Below, in pieces: positions 8,880 to 16,414 of a stretch of DNA of 64,000 nt. This DNA comes from Streptococcus halotolerans. Lineage in GTDB: Bacteria; Bacillota; Bacilli; Lactobacillales; Streptococcaceae. The stretch is taken from assembly GCF_001598035.1 (NCBI RefSeq), contig NZ_CP014835.1, positions 186,001 to 250,000 on the forward strand, given 5' to 3'. The notes under the pieces are model-generated. The model was not told the origin of the DNA. It did not search any database and saw only the letters and a program-made list of their open reading frames with translations. The translations under genes and the position numbers were made by a program. The first letter of the stretch is position 1; each line of letters begins with the position of its first letter.

Positions 8880-10298
8880 GGCTCTTTGTCAACTGTAGTG
8901 GGTTGACTTATAGTTAACACCGAGAGAGGACCAGTTTGGTCTTCTCTTTTGTTGTATTCAAAGCAAGATAAATCCGTTTTTTGAAGTTTTCGAAGTTCCT
9001 AAAGCCAAAAGCATTTCGCTTAATGACTTTAATAAGGTTGTTGGTCGCCTCTAGTTTGGCATTGGAATAAGGTAGTTTCAGGGCGTTGATAATCTTTTCC
9101 TTGTCTTTTAGAAAGGTTGATAAGACGGTCTTGAAGATGGGATGGACTTGTTTGATGGTATCAGAAATGAGTTCAAAGAAGTGTTTCTCCTGCTTTTCTT
9201 GGAAATGAAAGAGAAGGCATTGGAAGAGTTCATAGTGGTGACGTAGCTCATCAGAGTAGCTCAAAAGACGTTGCACAATCTCTTGATTGGTCAAGTGCAT
9301 GCGAAAAGTTGGACGATAAAACCGTTTATCGTTTAGGTTACGACTATCTTGTTGGATGAGTTTCCAGTAACGTTTCAAGGCCTTATATTCGTGAGATTGA
9401 CGCTCAAATTGGTTCATGATTTGGATACGGAGACGGTTCATAGCGCGAGATAAATGTTGAATAATGTGGAACCTATCGAGAACAATCTTCGCCTTAGGAA
9501 ACAGTGTCTTAGCGATGTCATAGTAGGGACTAAACATATCCATGGTGATGACTTTAACACGACTGCGCACCTTGTGAGAATACCGCAAAAAATGATTTCT
9601 GATGACAGCTTGCGTCCGACCATCAAGGATAGCGATAATCTTGTTAGCATCGAAATCTTGGGCAATAAAGCTCATCTTTCCCTTCTTAAAAGCATACTCA
9701 TCCCAGGACATGTTCTCGGGTAACCAGGTTAAATCGGTCTTGCACTCAAAGCGGTTGAGCTGCCGATAGACGGTTGACACAGAGACAGACAGGTCTTCAG
9801 AGATTTTTGTCATTGCCTCACGACTCATGAGTTTGTCGGTGATTTTGTGGTTAATGATGTTGGGAATCTGGTGATTTTCTCTGACCAGAGAGGTCTTAGC
9901 AACAGCCATTTTCCCACACGCTTGACATTTGAAGCGACGCTTTTTGAGACGAATCAGTACTTTACAACCCGCCATTTCCAGATAGGGAATTTTGCAAGGC
10001 TTTTGGAAATCGTACTTTGTCATTTTTCCTTGACAAACAGAGCATTGAGGGGGATCATAATCTAACTTGGCATGATACTCTCTGTGAGTGAAGAACTTGT
10101 CAAATGTCTTTTCAAAAGTGATGTTAGGGTCTTTAATGTCGAGCGAATCTTTGATATAATCTAGTTGTTCCATATGAGTCTTTCTAATGAGTGGTTTAGT
10201 CGCTTTTCATTATAAGTCATATGGGACTTTTTTTGCTATATTCAAAAAGACTCCATAATCTCCGAGAAGAATTTACCCACTACAGAAATTATAGAGCC
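8880..10298 (-). mobile_element. Complete ISL3-family insertion sequence (1419 bp)
   Basis: Terminal inverted repeats begin GGCTCT at both ends and share CTGTAGTGGGT in the inner part (8880 onward, and 10298 backward). Both ends are flanked by the same 8 bases, TGATTAAC (8872-8879 and 10299-10306), the duplication size typical of ISL3 elements. One full-length transposase fills the element. It resembles IS1167/IS1193 of streptococci. Intact ends, perfect duplication and intact transposase argue for a recent insertion that may still be active. Confidence 0.95.
8914..10173 (-). CDS. ISL3 family transposase
   Basis: A 419-residue DDE transposase. The N-terminal zinc-finger pairs CSVC and CQAC (about residues 44-85) and an HTH (SREAMTKISEDLSVSVSTVY) are followed by the catalytic core: ITMDMFSPY and LDRFHIIQH supply acidic residues, and the C-terminal SNAKLEATNNLIKVIKRNAF carries the conserved Glu. 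Length matches full-size ISL3 transposases and there is no frameshift. The start lies about 125 bases inside the right end of the element. Confidence 0.95.
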   Translation of the reverse strand: MEQLDYIKDSLDIKDPNITFEKTFDKFFTHREYHAKLDYDPPQCSVCQGKMTKYDFQKPCKIPYLEMAGCKVLIRLKKRRFKCQACGKMAVAKTSLVRENHQIPNIINHKITDKLMSREAMTKISEDLSVSVSTVYRQLNRFECKTDLTWLPENMSWDEYAFKKGKMSFIAQDFDANKIIAILDGRTQAVIRNHFLRYSHKVRSRVKVITMDMFSPYYDIAKTLFPKAKIVLDRFHIIQHLSRAMNRLRIQIMNQFERQSHEYKALKRYWKLIQQDSRNLNDKRFYRPTFRMHLTNQEIVQRLLSYSDELRHHYELFQCLLFHFQEKQEKHFFELISDTIKQVHPIFKTVLSTFLKDKEKIINALKLPYSNAKLEATNNLIKVIKRNAFGFRNFENFKKRIYLALNTTKEKTKLVLSRC

Positions 10299-10306
10299 TG
10301 ATTAAC

Positions 10307-10747
10307 TCAGCTTGTTTTCTTGTTTTTAAAGACGAAAAATTTACTAATGATGTAATTGACAATAACAATAATGACCTGCGCGATAAGCGATTCAATCAGG
10401 TTAACCTTGTTTAGATCCTGTCCAACGAATTGACCGATAATACCGGGGAATTGTTCCACCAACGTAAAAGCTAAGGCTAAGTCGATGAGTAGCGTGAATA
10501 GTCTAGCACCAACAAATGAAACCAATCGTTTTGGCCAACCGTTTTTTTCTTGTTTGAAAACAATGCTATCATTGGTAAAAAAGGCGAAGAGAATGGCGAT
10601 AGCATTGGCAAGGACAGCTGAGAGTGTGGCCTGATGGCTGAGTGAGAATAAGAGTGTTCTAGCAACCAAGTAGACCACGGTTGTTAGAACACCGAAAATC
10701 AGGTAGGCAATCACTTCATTATTGAGTAATCTTTTGAAAATAGCCAT
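10307..10747 (-). CDS. GtrA family membrane protein
   Basis: A 146-residue protein with four hydrophobic segments and a basic C-terminus (FFVFKNKKTS), the GtrA architecture. GtrA proteins are thought to flip lipid-linked sugars or assist glycosyltransferases in surface polysaccharide decoration; the substrate here is not known. Start ATG 10747 has AAGGAG seven bases upstream. Only one base separates it from the pde2 stop, so they form one operon. The stop lies directly beyond the target duplication of the IS, so the gene is complete but has lost any original terminator. Confidence 0.85.
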   Translation of the reverse strand: MAIFKRLLNNEVIAYLIFGVLTTVVYLVARTLLFSLSHQATLSAVLANAIAILFAFFTNDSIVFKQEKNGWPKRLVSFVGARLFTLLIDLALAFTLVEQFPGIIGQFVGQDLNKVNLIESLIAQVIIVIVNYIISKFFVFKNKKTS

Positions 10748-10748
10748 C

Positions 10749-11690
10749 TTAACTCTCCTTGTTGTCAATAGCAACAATCATTTCTTGGAAAATTTGGTCA
10801 TTTTCTTCCAAGCTATAGGAGTTTGCTCCGCTGGCTAATGGATGACCGCCGCCATCATGTTTTTGAGCAATCGTATTAATAATGACAGTTTTACTACGCA
10901 TGCGAACACGGTAGGATTGTCCATCAGCTTGTTGGACAAAGATGGCCCAAGATTGGACGCTATCAATTTTACCGGGAGTCCCAACAATAGCAGACGATTC
11001 TGCTTCAGTAACGTCAAAGGCTTTGAGAATCTCTTGAGTCAAGGTGACACGAGCTGCCCCGTTCTCTGAAATATCCAAGTGATCTAAAACATATCCTTGT
11101 AATTTAGCAATTTTTAAAGGGAACGAGTCCATTTGTCGAGCCATACCAGCAAAGTCTACGTCAAATGCTCTAAGTTCAGCTGCTATTCGCATGGTTTTAG
11201 CAGTCGTTGCTGGGTAGAGAAAACGTCCAGTATCACCAACGATACCAGCATAAAGAAGGCGAGCGGCTTCCGCTGTTAATTGTAGGTGAGTTTCCAGAGC
11301 AAATTCAGTGATGATTTCACTAGCGCTTGAAGCATCACTATCGACATAGGAAATATCACCATAAGTATCTTCATCGGGATGGTGGTCGATTTTAATCAGA
11401 AACTCTCCCTGATGGTATCGATTATCGTCAACACGAGGTTGATTGGCTGTATCCGTGACGATAACCAATGCCCCTGTATAGGTGTCATCAGTAACCTCAT
11501 CCATCTTGGCCATCCAAGACAGACTTGGCTCATTAAAGCCGGTGGCTAAAACTGTTTTTTCTGGAAAATTATAACGAAGGATTTCCCTTAGTCCCAATTG
11601 TGAACCAAGCGCATCAGGGTCAGGTCTTTGATGACGATGAATAATAATGGTTTGGTAGTTTTTGATGGTTGATAAAATATCTTGAAACAT
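10749..11690 (-). CDS. pde2: DHH/DHHA1 phosphodiesterase (Pde2/NrnA type)
   Basis: A 313-residue cytoplasmic phosphoesterase. DHH motifs are HRHQRPDPDALGS, DTANQPR and the signature IDHHPDED; the DHHA1 domain ends with GGGHPLASGA. It closely resembles pneumococcal Pde2, which degrades pApA and c-di-AMP, linking it to c-di-AMP turnover, osmotic balance and stress. The related NrnA enzymes also act on nano-RNA and pAp. One base separates it from the GNAT gene upstream and one from GtrA downstream, a tight three-gene operon. Confidence 0.92.
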   Translation of the reverse strand: MFQDILSTIKNYQTIIIHRHQRPDPDALGSQLGLREILRYNFPEKTVLATGFNEPSLSWMAKMDEVTDDTYTGALVIVTDTANQPRVDDNRYHQGEFLIKIDHHPDEDTYGDISYVDSDASSASEIITEFALETHLQLTAEAARLLYAGIVGDTGRFLYPATTAKTMRIAAELRAFDVDFAGMARQMDSFPLKIAKLQGYVLDHLDISENGAARVTLTQEILKAFDVTEAESSAIVGTPGKIDSVQSWAIFVQQADGQSYRVRMRSKTVIINTIAQKHDGGGHPLASGANSYSLEENDQIFQEMIVAIDNKES

Positions 11691-11691
11691 A

Positions 11692-12135
11692 CTAGTCTTC
11701 CTTTGTTTTCAATAACATGTCAGTGTGGGGGATGTCATCTTCTAAATAAGAACCTGAGATTTTTTCAAAGCCAAAACTCTGGTATAAGGGACACAAGTGC
11801 GTTTGGGCTTGAGCAAAAAGGTCTTTATTTGGAAAATTAGATTGACAGACTTTAATGGCCTGTGCCACCAATTCACGTCCTAGGTTTTGGTTACGATGCA
11901 ACTTTGTAACCAAAACTCGCCCTAATTTAATGGTTGTTTGATCGGGTATTAGTCGGCAGTAAGCCTTAAGTTGTTCATTTTCATCCATCTGAAAGAGGTG
12001 GAGAGCTATCTTGTCTTGCTCATCAATTTCGGGATAGGCGCACGCTTGTTCGACAACGAAAATATCGACACGGGCTTTGTAGATTTGGAATAATTCTTGA
12101 GTGTTCAATTGGTCAAAGTGTTTTACTTGCCACAT
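11692..12135 (-). CDS. ElaA-like GNAT acetyltransferase
   Basis: A 147-residue protein. FVVEQACAYPEIDEQD and LGRVLVTKLHRNQNLGRELV are typical of the ElaA branch of the GNAT fold, with the acetyl-CoA pyrophosphate loop in the second stretch. Substrate unknown. AGGAGGTG lies eight bases before ATG 12135 and an extended -10 (TGtTATAAT) precedes it. First gene of the leftward operon with pde2 and the GtrA gene. Confidence 0.85.
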   Translation of the reverse strand: MWQVKHFDQLNTQELFQIYKARVDIFVVEQACAYPEIDEQDKIALHLFQMDENEQLKAYCRLIPDQTTIKLGRVLVTKLHRNQNLGRELVAQAIKVCQSNFPNKDLFAQAQTHLCPLYQSFGFEKISGSYLEDDIPHTDMLLKTKED

Positions 12136-12167
12136 CTATTAGACACCTCCTAGATAATGTTATCCTC

Positions 12168-12176
12168 ATTATAACA
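12168..12176 (-). promoter_or_regulatory. Extended -10 promoter of the leftward GNAT-pde2-GtrA operon
   Basis: On the minus strand TGtTATAAT, about 33 bases upstream of the start codon at 12135; the -35 is weak. Confidence 0.6.
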
Positions 12177-12181
12177 TGAAA

Positions 12182-12209
12182 AAAGAATTGAGCCTAAACT
12201 CAATTCTTT
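12182..12209 (-). terminator. Intrinsic terminator of the glutathione transferase-like gene
   Basis: Perfect 11-bp stem AAAGAATTGAG/CTCAATTCTTT with a 6-base loop, followed on the minus strand by a T run. Confidence 0.9.
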
Positions 12210-12227
12210 GAAACAGTTTTAAGACCA

Positions 12228-12995
12228 TCATTTGTATTCAGCATCAAGTCCACGTTGAACTGCTGGACGTTCTGCGATTTTCTTAGTCCATTTGATCAGG
12301 TTTGGATAAGACGTGATATCAAGAAAGACATCGGAACCATCATAAAGGTTCCCTTCAGCTAGTCGACCATACCAAGACCAAATAGCAATATCAGCAATGG
12401 TATAGTTGTCACCTGTGATGTAAGGCTTGTTAGCGAGTTCTTTATCTAAAAGATCGAGTTGACGTTTTGTCTCCATAGTATAACGATCGATAGCATATTT
12501 GATTTTTTCCGGCGCATAGTGGAAGAAGTGGCCAAAACCACCTCCAAGAAATGGCGCAGCCCCAGTCTGCCAGAAGAGCCAATTAAGCATTTCAGTTCGT
12601 TCTGGGTGTGAGGAGGGGATTAAGGCTTGAAATTTTTCGGCTAAATACAGCAAGATATTAGCAGACTCGAAAACCTTAATGTCTTTGTTTTCTGTTAAAT
12701 CCAGCATAGCTGGAATTTTAGAGTTTGGGTTGATGGCAACAAAGTCAGAGCCGAATTGGTCACCTGAAGAGATGTCAATCTTGAACATATCATAATCCAC
12801 GTCTATACCAAGTTCTTTCAACTCTTCAAACATGATCGCAACCTTTATACCGTTTGGTGTCCCCAAAGAATAAACTTGGAAAGGTTTTTCACCGCGGGGT
12901 AACTGTTGCTCAAAACGACTTCCGGCCGTAGGGCGGTTAAGTCCTGAGTATTCTTCTGGTTCCTGCCAGACTTTTGGTAATTGGTAATCAGTCAT
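12228..12995 (-). CDS. yghU: Glutathione S-transferase-like disulfide-bond oxidoreductase (YghU type)
   Basis: A 255-residue cytoplasmic protein with a thioredoxin-like N-terminal domain (VYSLGTPNGIKVAIMFEEL, then NPNSKIPAMLD and FESANILLYLAEKF for glutathione binding) and an all-helical C-terminal domain (YTIADIAIWSWYG). The TPNG element is typical of YghU-class proteins that reduce disulfides using glutathione. Start ATG 12995 has AAGGAGG eight bases upstream; the frame is open for 105 bases further up but without a ribosome site. It is monocistronic, ending at a strong terminator. Confidence 0.9.
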   Translation of the reverse strand: MTDYQLPKVWQEPEEYSGLNRPTAGSRFEQQLPRGEKPFQVYSLGTPNGIKVAIMFEELKELGIDVDYDMFKIDISSGDQFGSDFVAINPNSKIPAMLDLTENKDIKVFESANILLYLAEKFQALIPSSHPERTEMLNWLFWQTGAAPFLGGGFGHFFHYAPEKIKYAIDRYTMETKRQLDLLDKELANKPYITGDNYTIADIAIWSWYGRLAEGNLYDGSDVFLDITSYPNLIKWTKKIAERPAVQRGLDAEYK

Positions 12996-13199
12996 GTGAG
13001 ACCTCCTTAAGCTTATTGAGATAAGCCTAGCAAAAATAAAAAGTGATTTCAAGTGAGGACACTTACAATCCGCGGCTGTACGCATCGTAATATTTATCAA
13101 AAATAATACCTATCGCTACAATACCTGAACTTTGAAATACAAAAAGTGATTTTCACTAAAAATCTTTCATACGTTTGTCCTACTTATGATGAAATAGAT

Positions 13200-13229
13200 T
13201 TGCGAGCCAATTGGAAAATATGATACAAT
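13200..13229 (+). promoter_or_regulatory. Flavodoxin gene promoter
   Basis: TTGCGA (13200-13205), 18-bp spacer, TACAAT (13224-13229) preceded by TATGA. Confidence 0.6.
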
Positions 13230-13259
13230 AACCAGAGATATAATGACACGGAGGAACAT

Positions 13260-13703
13260 ATGGCTTTAGCAAAAGTGGTTTATGCCAGCATGACAGGTAA
13301 TAATGAAGAACTAGCTGATATTATTACTAACAAATTAGAAGAATTGGGACACACGGTTGAGATGGATGAGTGTACCATGGTTGAAGCTAGCGATTTTGAA
13401 GACGCCGATATCTGTATCGTTGTGACCTATACTTATGACGATGGTGAATTGCCAGATGAAATCGTTGATTTTTATGAAGAATTGGCTGATCTTGATTTAT
13501 CAGGAAAGGTTTATGGTTGTGCAGGATCGGGAGATACTTTTTACGATGATTTCTGTACTTGTGTGGATGATTTTGATAAGCAATTTGCTCTAACTGGTGC
13601 CATAAAAGGGGCTGAGTCTGTCAAGGTTGATTTAGCTGCAGATGATGAGGATATTGACAACTTAGAACGTTTTGCAGAGGAACTATCTGCGCGTGTCAAT
13701 TAA
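13260..13703 (+). CDS. Flavodoxin
   Basis: A 147-residue acidic electron carrier with non-covalent FMN. The phosphate-binding loop is SMTGNNEEL (residues 10-18), and VVTYTYDDGELPDE plus GSGDTFYDDFC form the flanks of the isoalloxazine ring. A good ribosome site (GGAGGA) precedes ATG 13260. It is followed directly by the fluoride-riboswitch-like leader of the next gene, so read-through into the antiporter gene would be under riboswitch control. Confidence 0.95.
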   Translation: MALAKVVYASMTGNNEELADIITNKLEELGHTVEMDECTMVEASDFEDADICIVVTYTYDDGELPDEIVDFYEELADLDLSGKVYGCAGSGDTFYDDFCTCVDDFDKQFALTGAIKGAESVKVDLAADDEDIDNLERFAEELSARVN

Positions 13704-13764
13704 AAATAGGGAATGATTGTCCCCTTGCGAAACCCAATTGGTTGATATGCTGATGACGTCTACG
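13704..13764 (+). promoter_or_regulatory. Fluoride riboswitch (crcB motif) candidate
   Basis: Starting right after the flavodoxin stop: a stem AGGG (13708-13711) with CCCCT (13721-13725) enclosing AATGATTGT, then GAAACCC, and the closing signature CTGATGACGTCTAC (13750-13763). The last element matches the conserved 3' part of the fluoride aptamer (cUGAUGgC..CUAC), and GATTGTC in the loop can form the expected pseudoknot with GACGTC, with one bulged base. The downstream gene is a CLC-F-like fluoride exporter, the expected partner. A U-rich stretch at 13790 may serve as expression platform. Confidence 0.7.
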
Positions 13765-13817
13765 GCTTTTGTTGTAGTCTCATTGGCTTTTTTATTGGTG
13801 TTTAGAAAGGAAATGCT

Positions 13818-15029
13818 ATGAAACAGCAAAGTCGTTATTACCGGTGTTTGCTCAGTTTAGAAATCGCCGCGTTAATAGTTGGGGTATTGGCAGGTATACT
13901 AACGACCCTCTTTGGCAGAAACTTACTATTTGTCTCGGAAATAAGAACACAGTTTCCTTATTGGACCATTCCCTTTTTAGGTTTGGTAGGACTTTTGATT
14001 GTCTTTTTATACCAGAAATTTGGCGGAGACAGTTTCAAAGGTATGAGCCTGGTCTTTGAAGTGGAACATGATAAGCGTGAGAAAATTCCTAAACAGTTGA
14101 TACCACTAGTTATGGTAACTACTTGGTTAACCCATCTCTTCGGTGGGTCGGCCGGTCGCGAAGGGGTAGCTGTCCAGCTTGGCGCAACTATCGCAACGAC
14201 AGTTACAAGTTTTCGCTTCTTAAAAAATTATCGAAAAGAACTGCTGGTGATTGGTATGGCGGCAGGATTCGGTGGTCTTTTTGAGACACCTATGGCAGCA
14301 TCTTTCTTTGCTTTGGAACTCCTAGTTATTGGAAAATTGCGGCTCCATCTTTTTCTACCAGTGTTCACAGCAGCTTTTATAGCTAGTCAAACCAGTCATT
14401 TTTTAGGTTTAGAGAAATTCAGTCATCTCATTCGATCGGATTTACCGTTAAATTTCTTAACAGTTGGAAAATTGCTGATTGCCGGTCTTTTCTTTGCCTT
14501 AATCGGAAAATTATTTGCGCTTAGCCTCCTTTTTATTAAGGCTAGGTTGACTAAGGTAGTACCAAATCCGTATGTTAAAATTGCTATTGGGGGATTGATA
14601 TTATCTGTTATTCTTCTTATTTTGGAACACGGACGCTATTCTGGACTAGGGACTAACCTCATTGATGCTAGCTTTCTAGGTGGTAAGATTTATGCCTATG
14701 ATTGGATTTTAAAGTTATTTTTAACAGTTGTGACTATTGCATTGGGGTTTCAAGGGGGAGAAGTAACACCCTTATTTTCAATTGGAGCCAGTTTCGGGGT
14801 AATTCTAGCACCTCTTCTAGGATTACCGATAGAGTTATTAGCTGCTCTTGGCTACGTTGCTGTATTTGCTAGTGCGACCAATACTATTTTAGGTCCGCTC
14901 TTAATCATGGGAGAAGTTTTTGGTTTTGCCAATACGCCTTATGCTTTTATCGTCTTAACTATCGTTAGTTGTTTACAATGCTTACCATCTATCTATCACT
15001 TGCAGAAACATTCTATGGAAACGGACTGA
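13818..15029 (+). CDS. CLC-type antiporter, probably fluoride/proton (CLC-F)
   Basis: A 403-residue membrane protein with about ten helices. The gating Glu is in GREGV (residues 113-117), in place of the GREGP of chloride-type CLCs, and GGEVTPLFSIGASFG replaces the usual GxFxP. Both changes match the CLC-F branch that expels fluoride. Streptococcus mutans carries CLC-F genes (eriC1/eriC2, fluoride resistance) next to rplS, the same neighbour as here. With the riboswitch-like leader, fluoride export is the likely role. Only one copy is present, and a chorismate mutase gene often found in this neighbourhood is absent. AAAGGA precedes ATG 13818. Confidence 0.85.
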   Translation: MKQQSRYYRCLLSLEIAALIVGVLAGILTTLFGRNLLFVSEIRTQFPYWTIPFLGLVGLLIVFLYQKFGGDSFKGMSLVFEVEHDKREKIPKQLIPLVMVTTWLTHLFGGSAGREGVAVQLGATIATTVTSFRFLKNYRKELLVIGMAAGFGGLFETPMAASFFALELLVIGKLRLHLFLPVFTAAFIASQTSHFLGLEKFSHLIRSDLPLNFLTVGKLLIAGLFFALIGKLFALSLLFIKARLTKVVPNPYVKIAIGGLILSVILLILEHGRYSGLGTNLIDASFLGGKIYAYDWILKLFLTVVTIALGFQGGEVTPLFSIGASFGVILAPLLGLPIELLAALGYVAVFASATNTILGPLLIMGEVFGFANTPYAFIVLTIVSCLQCLPSIYHLQKHSMETD

Positions 15030-15045
15030 AAAGCTATTATGATGC

Positions 15046-15074
15046 TTTACAAATAGTCTGAGAAGTGGTACAAT
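15046..15074 (+). promoter_or_regulatory. rplS promoter
   Basis: TTTACA (15046-15051), exact 17-bp spacer, TACAAT (15069-15074). Confidence 0.75.
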
Positions 15075-15081
15075 ATCGTTT

Positions 15082-15157
15082 GTGTGTAATGGACGCACGA
15101 AATACGGCTAATCCGCTGAGACAAGTACTTACGATTAGTAAGATAAGGAGAATAAAA
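15082..15157 (+). promoter_or_regulatory. rplS leader, possible L19 autoregulatory structure
   Basis: The 75-nt untranslated leader contains a perfect CTTAC/GTAAG hairpin just before the ribosome site and a CGG/CCG helix. L19 genes in Firmicutes are known to have a conserved leader structure; I cannot confirm the match. Confidence 0.4.
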
Positions 15158-15505
15158 ATGAATCCATTAATCCAAAGTTTGACTGAAAGTCAACTTCGTA
15201 CTGATATTCCTGAGTTCCGCGCTGGTGACACTGTTCGCGTACATGCGAAAGTTGTCGAAGGTAACCGTGAACGTGTTCAGATCTTTGAAGGTGTTGTTAT
15301 TTCACGTAAAGGTCAAGGGATTTCAGAAATGTATACTGTTCGTAAAATCTCTGGTGGTATCGGGGTAGAACGTACTTTCCCAATCCACACACCACGTGTT
15401 GAAAAAATCGAAGTGACTCGTCACGGTCGCGTTCGTCGTGCTAAACTTTACTACCTACGCGCATTGCAAGGTAAAGCTGCACGTATCAAAGAAGTCCGTC
15501 GTTAA
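15158..15505 (+). CDS. rplS: 50S ribosomal protein L19
   Basis: A 115-residue basic protein at the 30S-50S interface of the ribosome. [33 protein letters not shown] and the C-terminal [12 protein letters not shown] are diagnostic. Start MNPLIQSL at 15158 has ATAAGGAG upstream; the longer open frame from 15065 is only leader sequence. Own promoter and terminator, so monocistronic. Confidence 0.97.
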   Translation: MNPLIQSLTESQLRTDIPEFRAGDTVRVHAKVVEGNRERVQIFEGVVISRKGQGISEMYTVRKISGGIGVERTFPIHTPRVEKIEVTRHGRVRRAKLYYLRALQGKAARIKEVRR

Positions 15506-15526
15506 TCTGACGCGATGTGTCTCGAG

Positions 15527-15552
15527 CTCTTCCTTTAGGGGAAGAGTTTTTT
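15527..15552 (+). terminator. Intrinsic terminator of rplS
   Basis: CTCTTCC (15527-15533) pairs with GGAAGAG (15540-15546), followed by TTTTTT. Confidence 0.9.
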
Positions 15553-15576
15553 ATTTAAAAAAGAAAGAGCGAGTTA

Positions 15577-16248
15577 ATGGCAGAAAACATACCATCTATC
15601 CGATCAGAATTAAGACAAGAAATTGTGGAAGTTCCAAAAGCTATCAAAGGCTGTTCAGGCATTGAAATCTATGGGCGAAAAATCAAGTCTGTTATATTTA
15701 CCACAGATGTTTCGATTATTGCTAACAACGATGCAGATGCTATCTTGGCTGTCTATCCATTTACCCCGAATCCCGCTATTTTAAAAAGTATTATGATGGT
15801 GTCACATGTTCCTGTTTTGGCGGGAGTCGGAGGTGGCTTAACAGCTGGCCAGCGCTCTGCTAATATGAGTCTCTTTTCGGAAGCAGAAGGGGCGACTGCT
15901 GTTGTTGTTAATGGACCGGCTGATTCGGCAACCATTCAAGATATTAATACTTTTGTCGATATTCCCATTATCTACACTGTTGTCACGGAAACGGCAGACA
16001 TTGCCTCGCGTCTCAAGGCAGGTGTTGACATTCTAAATGTTAGTGGTGGAGCTAAGACAGTTGACATGGTCAGAAATATTCGCCAAACTTATCCTCATAT
16101 CCCAATAATGGCGACAGGTGGACCAACAGAAAAGAGTATACAGGAAGTGATTGCTGCGGGAGCAAACGCGGTAACTTATACCCCTCCTAGCAATGGCGAA
16201 ATCTTTAAAAAGAAAATGGAAAAATATCGAGAAGAAGTTAAAAAGTAG
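15577..16248 (+). CDS. TIM-barrel protein of unknown substrate (often named 'hydrolase' in streptococci)
   Basis: A 223-residue cytoplasmic protein with alternating strand and helix pattern of a beta/alpha barrel. GVGGGLTAGQRS, NVSGGAKTVDMVRNI and IMATGGPTEKSI place phosphate-binding-like glycine turns at strand ends, as in aldolase or ThiE/TrpF-like barrels. No defined reaction can be given. It sits between rplS and the tRNA-Arg gene that serves as phage attachment site. Confidence 0.75.
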   Translation: MAENIPSIRSELRQEIVEVPKAIKGCSGIEIYGRKIKSVIFTTDVSIIANNDADAILAVYPFTPNPAILKSIMMVSHVPVLAGVGGGLTAGQRSANMSLFSEAEGATAVVVNGPADSATIQDINTFVDIPIIYTVVTETADIASRLKAGVDILNVSGGAKTVDMVRNIRQTYPHIPIMATGGPTEKSIQEVIAAGANAVTYTPPSNGEIFKKKMEKYREEVKK

Positions 16249-16300
16249 TAAGGCAAAAACTTGCAAGTGGCGAGAGACTAAGGTAAAATAGAGATACTTG

Positions 16301-16372
16301 GTCTCCTTAGTTAAATGGATATAACAACTCCCTCCTAAGGAGTCGTTGCTGGTTCGATTCCGGCAGGGGACA
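16301..16372 (+). tRNA. tRNA-Arg (anticodon CCU)
   Basis: Cloverleaf: acceptor GTCTCCT (16301-16307) pairs with AGGGGAC (16365-16371), discriminator A at 16372; anticodon arm ACTCC-CTCCTAA-GGAGT gives anticodon CCU, reading AGG; T arm GCTGG-TTCGATT-CCGGC. CCA is not encoded. Its 3' 14 bases are the left attachment site of the prophage, which restores the tRNA sequence on integration. Confidence 0.95.
16359..16372 (+). repeat. attL core (14-bp direct repeat)
   Basis: TCCGGCAGGGGACA, the 3' end of tRNA-Arg, recurs exactly at 57704-57717 at the other end of the prophage. The bases on either side differ. Confidence 0.9.
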
Positions 16373-16383
16373 ATATAAAACAC

Positions 16384-16414
16384 AAAGAACCCTTGATTTG
16401 ATAGGGTTCTTTTA
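16384..16414 (-). terminator. Intrinsic terminator of the integrase gene
   Basis: AAGAACCC (16385-16392) pairs with GGGTTCTT (16404-16411); T-rich on the plus strand and A/T on the other, so it could act both ways, separating tRNA-Arg from the phage. Confidence 0.7.
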
